DNA of 10,123 nt, taken from Pseudomonadota bacterium. GTDB taxonomy: Bacteria; Pseudomonadota; Gammaproteobacteria; Xanthomonadales; Rhodanobacteraceae. A model generated the notes under the pieces. It did no database searches and was not told where the DNA came from. It was given only the letters and a program-made list of their open reading frames with translations. Positions 5,427-10,123 of the stretch are shown here, one piece after another. The stretch is from assembly GCA_021798675.1 (NCBI GenBank), contig JAJZGE010000026.1, forward strand, positions 1 through 10,123. Direction: 5' to 3'. The position numbers and the translations under genes are program-made. Position 1 is the first letter of the stretch. Each line of letters starts with the position of its first letter.

Positions 5427-7955
5427 TCAGTCGTCGATCCGCTGCACGCGCCCCTGCGCGCCGTCCATGCGGACTCGAGTTCCCGTGCGCAGCAGATCCA
5501 ATGCCCGACGCACACTCATGACCGCCGGAAGTCCGAGCTCCCGGGCGGTCACCGCGCCATGGGACAGGGGCCCCCCGCTTTCCGCGATCACGCCCGCGCT
5601 GCGATAGAACAGCGGTGTCCAGGCCGGGTTCGTGGTTCGCGCCACGAGGATGGCTCCCGAGGGAAAGTCCGCGAAGTCCTCCGGGCCGCGCACGCAGAAG
5701 ACCCGGGCCTCGGCGATGCCCGCGCTTGCGCCCAGTCCCTGCAGCACCCGGGCGTCTTGATCCAGCACATCGGCGACGCCCAGTTCCCACTCCGGAGTGC
5801 GCATTCGAGCGGCGTCGTAGGCACGTCGATGCTCGGCCACCGCGGCCGCGACCGGCGCGAAGTCTGCGTCGGCGACGGCCTTTCCGAAGATCGCAACCGG
5901 GCAGAAATACACATCGTCGGCCCGGTCCAGCGTCCCCTGCTCCACCAGGCGGCGGCCGATCGCGGCCAGGCCGCGGCGGAACGGAAGGGTCAGCCGCGTG
6001 GTCTGATAGTGCTCCAGGTCGTCCAGCGCGGTGTAGGCGCGCGCCAGGCGAATCACCTCGCGCAGGAGGTAGCGCAACTCGGCCGGCGCCGCCCCGAGCA
6101 GATCGTGTTCCACGGCCGCCATGGAAACCTGGAGCTCGTGCAGGCGCTGCTCGTCGGCCTGCTCGGGCTGCGCCGCCAAGCCCGCGATCTGCGTGAGCAC
6201 GACGTGCGGCGCCTCGATCCAGGTCGGATGGTAGGCATCGAAATCGACCTCGCGATGGCCGTGCCGCTGCACGAAGTCGCGGAACCGACTGGCGAAGTCC
6301 GGATGCTCGGCAAGCTCCGGCCACCCTGGCCGCCGGGCGGCACGCAGCACAAGCTGCGCTCCGCCCGGCAACGACCGTGCGACGCGCGCCAGTTCGGCCA
6401 TCTCGCGGTTGATCTGTCCTGTCACGGTATCCGTCACGGCCAACAGGCGCTCCACCATCGCTCGGACCTCGGCATCGCCGGCCTCGGTCACCAGCCCGAC
6501 CAGGCGTCCGAGCCATCCGTGCAGGGCGCGCTGGGTCAGGGAAATGGCGATGTTGGGCAGGAAGTAGCGACGGCCGAGATCACGCACGCGCAGCACGTAG
6601 TCCCATAGCTCGGCGATCGACAGGTTGTCGAGGGGTTCGGCCATCAGCGCGCCGATGCTCAGCAGGTAGGCATCCAGATCCCGCGCCCAGCGCTGCGGCA
6701 GGTCGACCACCCAGGCGTAGCGCCTGCTCAACGTGGGCAACGCGGCGCGCAATGCGGGCAGGTCTCCAAGCAGATCGTCCGGGAGCCGCCCACCATACAG
6801 TTCCACGGCGTTCTGGTTGCCGTAGACGTATCCGTCCTTCACCGCGAACCATTTGTCGTGAAAGGGTGGCAACCCCATCAGCGCGAAGGAATGGTTGAGC
6901 GACGCATGGAATGCCTCCTCGACCAGATCCCAGGTCATCGGAGTGACCACGTTGGGAAAGCGTTCGGCGGACTCGTCGCGCGTCCAGCGCGCCGGAATTC
7001 GGGTCAGCGGGCGCGATTGGAGCAGGAACAGGCGCTCCCCTTCGTAGGCCCATTCGATGTCCTGGGGAAATCCGAACAACTTCTCGGCACGCAAGGCCAG
7101 GTCCGCAACCTCGGAGCAGGCCGCGGCGCTCAGGGACGCCCGCAGGCGTCGCGGCCGACCGAGCTGCACGCGTCGCGTCCCCCGCGCGTGCGGCACCCAG
7201 GCCCTGGGCTTGTCCGCGACACGCTGCTCGATCACCGGGAGCAGGCCGTCGTCGGCCGCGCGTCGCGAGATCCGGAATTCGTCGACCGCCTCCTCGCCGC
7301 CGACCACGCTCTCGCCCAGGCCAAACGCGGCATTGATCAGCACGGTGTCGAGGCGGCCGCGCACCGGATCGATGCTGAAGGCGACGCCAGCAGCGTCGTC
7401 GGCCGACACTCGGACCAGGCGCTGCACCACGACCGCCATCGCGGCTTCCATGTGGCATGCTCCCAGACGCTCGCGGTACTCCAGGGCGTGGCGATTCCAC
7501 AGCGACATGTAGCAGGCTCGCATGGCCTCGGCGACTTCGTCGACCCCGCAGCGATTCAGGGACGTATCGTGCAGACCGGCGAACGCGGCCCCGGCCGAAT
7601 CCTCCTGGGTGGCCGACGAGCGTACGGCCAACCCCTGTCCGAGCAAGGATTCGGCCCGAAGTGCCGCCTCCAGTTCGCACAGCAGCCCCTCGGGCAGCGG
7701 CTGCCCGGCCATCAGTTGCTGCACGGTCCGGCTGAGCGCTTCGGCGTCGCCCGCATGGCGCTCCAGCGCCGAGGCGATGCCCCGCTGCATGGGCCGCGCG
7801 AACTCGCGGTAGCCATGGCTGGTGATGATGACGCCGGGCGGCACGGCAAGCGTCGCGGCCGCCCGGGCAAGACCGGCCCCCTTGCCTCCGGAGAGGTCCA
7901 CGCGTCGTGCCTCGGGCGCGTGGAACGAAAAGACCCGCCGTTCGTGATCGCTCAT
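5427..7955 (-). CDS. PEP-synthase/rifampin-phosphotransferase-like dikinase
   Basis: The 842-residue product starts with a PPDK-type ATP-grasp domain (about 1-320): SGGKGAGLARA (K25), LAVRSSATQEDSAG (R112), GVAFSIDPVRG, GLGESVVGGEE and DIEWAYEGERLFLLQSRPLT. A middle region with FPNVVTPMTWDLVEEA follows. The C-terminus is the swivelling phosphohistidine domain, with GGPLSHGAVTARELGLPAV and catalytic H799. The PEP/pyruvate-binding barrel of PEP synthase is absent. This layout matches rifampin phosphotransferase, YvkC and the ATP-using domains of PigC-type prodigiosin ligases: ATP phosphorylates the His, which passes phosphate to a bound acceptor. The acceptor is unknown. The start ATG at 7955 overlaps the PAP2 stop (ATGA) and has GGGGGA upstream, so it is last in a three-gene operon. 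The frame stays open far upstream only because of the high GC content. Confidence 0.88.
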   Translation of the reverse strand: MSDHERRVFSFHAPEARRVDLSGGKGAGLARAAATLAVPPGVIITSHGYREFARPMQRGIASALERHAGDAEALSRTVQQLMAGQPLPEGLLCELEAALRAESLLGQGLAVRSSATQEDSAGAAFAGLHDTSLNRCGVDEVAEAMRACYMSLWNRHALEYRERLGACHMEAAMAVVVQRLVRVSADDAAGVAFSIDPVRGRLDTVLINAAFGLGESVVGGEEAVDEFRISRRAADDGLLPVIEQRVADKPRAWVPHARGTRRVQLGRPRRLRASLSAAACSEVADLALRAEKLFGFPQDIEWAYEGERLFLLQSRPLTRIPARWTRDESAERFPNVVTPMTWDLVEEAFHASLNHSFALMGLPPFHDKWFAVKDGYVYGNQNAVELYGGRLPDDLLGDLPALRAALPTLSRRYAWVVDLPQRWARDLDAYLLSIGALMAEPLDNLSIAELWDYVLRVRDLGRRYFLPNIAISLTQRALHGWLGRLVGLVTEAGDAEVRAMVERLLAVTDTVTGQINREMAELARVARSLPGGAQLVLRAARRPGWPELAEHPDFASRFRDFVQRHGHREVDFDAYHPTWIEAPHVVLTQIAGLAAQPEQADEQRLHELQVSMAAVEHDLLGAAPAELRYLLREVIRLARAYTALDDLEHYQTTRLTLPFRRGLAAIGRRLVEQGTLDRADDVYFCPVAIFGKAVADADFAPVAAAVAEHRRAYDAARMRTPEWELGVADVLDQDARVLQGLGASAGIAEARVFCVRGPEDFADFPSGAILVARTTNPAWTPLFYRSAGVIAESGGPLSHGAVTARELGLPAVMSVRRALDLLRTGTRVRMDGAQGRVQRIDD

Positions 7956-8839
7956 CGCAGTTCCCCCATGGCCGTCCCGCGAGCCAGCACAAGGGCCGCG
8001 CTGCCCAGCACGATCCCGGCGAGCACGTCGATGCCGTAGTGGTAGCGCAGGTACACGGTCGCCAGACAGATACCCGCCAGGATCGGCGCCAGCACCACCG
8101 CCACCATCCGATACGCGCGACGCCTCCGCCCCTCCAACCAGAAGAATCCCGTCACGTACCAGGCAATGCCGACGTGCAGGCTGGGAAACACATCCATGCC
8201 GGTGGCTCCATCGGCGACGGCGGCGCCGAGAAAGGCGCTGATCGGCCCGCCCGTGGCGACGGCGGGGATCTCCTCGGGAAAGGCCAGGTAGGGCCCGGCA
8301 GCCGGAACCAGCAGATAGCCCGCATAGCCGAGCAGATAGGCGAGGGACAGCCCGAGAAACCAGCGTCTGGACGAGGCCATGCGCCGTCGCACGCTGAACC
8401 AGACGACGGGCAGCACCACCAGGGGGTAGAAGCACAGATAGGCCAGGCTGAGGATGTCCGACACGCTTGCCCGTTCGAGCGGGAGCAGGCGCTGCGGCAG
8501 GCTGAGCCCGCCCCACAGCCATCGATCCAGTCGAAGCAGCATGGCATCGGCCGGGTGATGGATCCACTGCTGCTGGATGGCCTGGAACAAGGGGAAGGTG
8601 CTCCAGGAGGCCACGAATTGCAAGGTACCCTGCCAGTGCGCGAATGCACCTTCGCGCCGCGCCATGCTCAGACTGCAGACGGCGCACGCGGCCAGCGAGA
8701 CGACCGATACGATGCGCAACGGCCCGGCGTGGCGCATGGCGCCATCGCCGAACCACAGCGCGTAGCTGCCCAAGCCCCAGATCAGCCAGAGTTCCAGCAC
8801 GAACAACCATCCGATGCATCGAGTCCGGGTCTCGTTCAC
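7952..8839 (-). CDS. PAP2-family membrane phosphatase/phosphotransferase (PAP2_3, Aur1/Ipt1-like)
   Basis: The 295-residue integral membrane protein has about six hydrophobic segments (about 10-30, 42-58, 128-149, 160-178, 222-235, 246-263, with a last one 270-287). Motif-like elements are LLVPAAGPY (176-184), FPSLHVG (218-224, H222) and YLRYHYGIDVLAG (263-275, H267, D271). These are the C1-C3 motifs of the inositol-phosphoryl-transferase-like PAP2_3 group, which lacks the K-x6-R-P of classical PAP2. Such enzymes remove or move a phosphate or phospho-headgroup of a lipid on the outer face of the inner membrane. The start is GTG at 8839, immediately after the acyltransferase TGA, with GGAG 6 bases upstream. 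The stop overlaps the dikinase start. Exact lipid substrate cannot be told. Confidence 0.87.
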   Translation of the reverse strand: MNETRTRCIGWLFVLELWLIWGLGSYALWFGDGAMRHAGPLRIVSVVSLAACAVCSLSMARREGAFAHWQGTLQFVASWSTFPLFQAIQQQWIHHPADAMLLRLDRWLWGGLSLPQRLLPLERASVSDILSLAYLCFYPLVVLPVVWFSVRRRMASSRRWFLGLSLAYLLGYAGYLLVPAAGPYLAFPEEIPAVATGGPISAFLGAAVADGATGMDVFPSLHVGIAWYVTGFFWLEGRRRRAYRMVAVVLAPILAGICLATVYLRYHYGIDVLAGIVLGSAALVLARGTAMGELR

Positions 8840-9991
8840 TCAAGGCTCCGGCCAGCGCCACCATCCATAAGCCGCCACGGCGGCCATCGGCACCGCGGTC
8901 TGCGGGTACCGGACGGCAAGAATTGCCAGGATCGGCACCCACATCACGGCCGCGGCGGAACCGGCGAGCATGCGGCGCAGCGTGACCGTGTGGCGCGTCG
9001 TGGCCCTTGCCCCGGCCGCCAGCCCCGCCAGCAGGATCGGGGCCAGCAGCAGCGCGGCAAGCGCGACGCACGGCCACTCCCAGGCGCGCGGCGGCTTTGG
9101 TCGGGGCCGTGGCTCGACCTCCTCCGACGCCATGGGCCGCGCCTGCGTCTCGCAGGCCTTGAAGGCCAGCGCATAGGATCTGCCATCGCCGCTGCGCGCC
9201 GCGGCACGACGCTCGACGCGCTCGAAGCTCGCGGTGTCGGTGCAGTTCACCGACACCGCATCAAGCGCGGCGGCCAGCACGGCCTCGGTCTGTGCAACCC
9301 ACGCCCCGAATTCGCGCCCCGCCCGCTCGGGCACGAGGATCGGTGCGCCGACCAGCAATTCGGCGCGAGCGCGGAATCGATCCGGATGGCGATAGAACAG
9401 TCCCACCGGGACAATTTCCAGCGGCGCCATTCCCGATTCGCTCGCCAGGCAGGCGATACGGGCAGCGCCTGGCGCGTAGCGCAGTGGCTTGGGGCCCCAT
9501 GAACTCGTTCCCTCCGGGAACATCGCCACACAGCCCCCCCGCTCCAGACAGGACAGCGCGGCTTCCACCGGAGACGCGAAACGCCGCGCGTCCAGGCCCA
9601 GGCGTTGGCGATCCTTGTCCCGTACCACCGGGATTCCCGCGAACATGAGGCGCAGCAGGGGATTGCGCAGCCATTGCACGGACAGCAGGAAGCGAGCCTC
9701 GGGAAAGGCTGCGAGCACGAGATAGCCGTCGATGGCTCCGTTGCGATGACTGCACAGGACGAGCCGACGCGCCGCTGCGGGCGGGCGTACGCCCACGACG
9801 CGGACGCGAAAGTAGAAATTGCGCAGAAGCAAGGCCACCGATCGGTGCCACAGGGGCGTTGTCGGAGGACGGCCGCGCTTGCGCGCGCAAGCGCGCGTGG
9901 TGGAGTCTGGCACGTTGAGCCTGTCGACGGCCGTGGTGGCGAAGCCAACGCCACGGCCCACGATTTGATTGGCTGGGATCGTATGGGGCAT
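8840..9991 (-). CDS. PlsC-like lysophospholipid/glycerophosphate acyltransferase with C-terminal membrane segments
   Basis: Starting at the ATG at 9991 the product has 383 residues. LCSHRNGAIDGYL (79-91) is motif I, but with five residues between H82 and D88 instead of four. GIPVVRDKDRQ is motif II, AMFPEGTSSWG (156-166) motif III, and IVPVGLFY motif IV. It should transfer an acyl chain to a hydroxyl of a lyso-phospholipid or related acceptor at the membrane. Residues about 307-327 and 342-378 are strongly hydrophobic, an added C-terminal membrane region. The start is uncertain: the frame is open to the window edge, the ATG lacks a clear ribosome site, and family similarity begins only near PLWHRSVALLL (47-57), so GTG starts further in, or one beyond the edge, are possible. 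First gene of the operon; its stop abuts the PAP2 start. Confidence 0.85.
   Translation of the reverse strand: MPHTIPANQIVGRGVGFATTAVDRLNVPDSTTRACARKRGRPPTTPLWHRSVALLLRNFYFRVRVVGVRPPAAARRLVLCSHRNGAIDGYLVLAAFPEARFLLSVQWLRNPLLRLMFAGIPVVRDKDRQRLGLDARRFASPVEAALSCLERGGCVAMFPEGTSSWGPKPLRYAPGAARIACLASESGMAPLEIVPVGLFYRHPDRFRARAELLVGAPILVPERAGREFGAWVAQTEAVLAAALDAVSVNCTDTASFERVERRAAARSGDGRSYALAFKACETQARPMASEEVEPRPRPKPPRAWEWPCVALAALLLAPILLAGLAAGARATTRHTVTLRRMLAGSAAAVMWVPILAILAVRYPQTAVPMAAVAAYGWWRWPEP
9874..9895. repeat. Perfect 22-base GC palindrome in the acyltransferase 5' end
   Basis: Bases 9874-9895 are exactly self-complementary, with the core GCGCTTGCGCGCGCAAGCGC. It lies within codons of the poorly conserved N-terminal part (TRACARKRGR) upstream of the conserved acyltransferase region. 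It could be a cruciform or operator if the true start is downstream of it. Function is unknown. Confidence 0.55.
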
Positions 9992-10080
9992 CGAATCGCC
10001 CGCGCCGGATTGAGGGCTTTCGCCAGCCGGGGTCCTGGCCGGCGCGACGAAGAAGTGCTCCGAGCTCGCTGCGCGTACGA

Positions 10081-10098
10081 TGCGAGGCTTCCCTCGCA
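10081..10098. repeat. Short perfect hairpin near the right edge
   Basis: TGCGAGG (10081-10087) and CCTCGCA (10092-10098) form a 7-pair stem with a CTTC loop, about 90 bases before the acyltransferase start. No T-run is seen. It may belong to the end of an upstream minus-strand gene or to the operon leader. Between it and 9992 I found no clear promoter. Confidence 0.35.
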
Positions 10099-10123
10099 AC
10101 GCCCGTACCCCATGCAGCCAGAC

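Noticed and set aside
3754..6516. 920-codon minus-strand open frame
   Set aside because: It lies antisense to the reductase and dehydratase and in another frame of the dikinase; no domain pattern is seen and it reflects high GC content.
7956..9077. Upstream extension of the dikinase reading frame to 1216 codons
   Set aside because: The added part overlaps the PAP2 and acyltransferase genes in another frame, is Arg/Ala-rich, and precedes a start with a ribosome site and the conserved N-terminus.
9992..10099. TTG start for the acyltransferase at 10099
   Set aside because: TTG is rare, there is no ribosome site, and the frame is open to the edge anyway; ATG at 9991 is the better working choice.

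Overview
The window is GC-rich DNA with strong G/C preference at third codon positions, dense coding on both strands and short overlapping operons. The protein families (VapB/AbrB-type antitoxin, AraC regulator beside an aldo/keto reductase, PhhB-like dehydratase, PEP-dikinase-like enzyme) point to a proteobacterium, most likely a high-GC gamma- or betaproteobacterium. No rRNA, tRNA or CRISPR array is visible, so the organism cannot be fixed more closely.

Left part (1-2700) looks like accessory, rearranged DNA. It opens with the 5' half of a vapB-like antitoxin gene on the minus strand, running off the left edge, with a recognisable promoter/operator. Then come about 770 bases without an intact gene, holding two neighbouring long hairpins (299-337, 342-388) and a frameshifted relic of an IS3-type transposase (about 430-630, minus). 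Next is a two-gene plus-strand operon (896-2598): a HAD-superfamily phosphatase and an aminoglycoside-phosphotransferase-fold small-molecule kinase, coupled by an ATGA overlap. The kinase gene ends inside a second, broken copy of vapB (about 2580-2698, minus), so the phosphatase/kinase pair lies between two same-orientation vapB segments sharing about 70 bp of nearly identical sequence.

Middle part (2737-5334) looks like ordinary metabolic sequence: an AraC-family regulator (minus) divergent from an aldo/keto reductase (plus) that it probably controls, followed by a pterin-4a-carbinolamine dehydratase-like gene with a C-terminal extension.

Right part (5427-9991, minus strand, read right to left) is one tight three-gene operon: a PlsC-like acyltransferase with C-terminal membrane segments and an atypical motif I, a PAP2_3/Aur1-like membrane phosphatase or phosphotransferase, and an 842-residue PEP-synthase/rifampin-phosphotransferase-like dikinase that has the ATP-grasp and swivelling phosphohistidine domains but no C-terminal PEP-binding barrel. 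The first junction abuts (TGA directly followed by GTG) and the second overlaps as ATGA, so the three products are probably made together. The combination suggests envelope-lipid or lipid-phosphate chemistry with an unknown final acceptor, and it is the best candidate here for an undescribed pathway.
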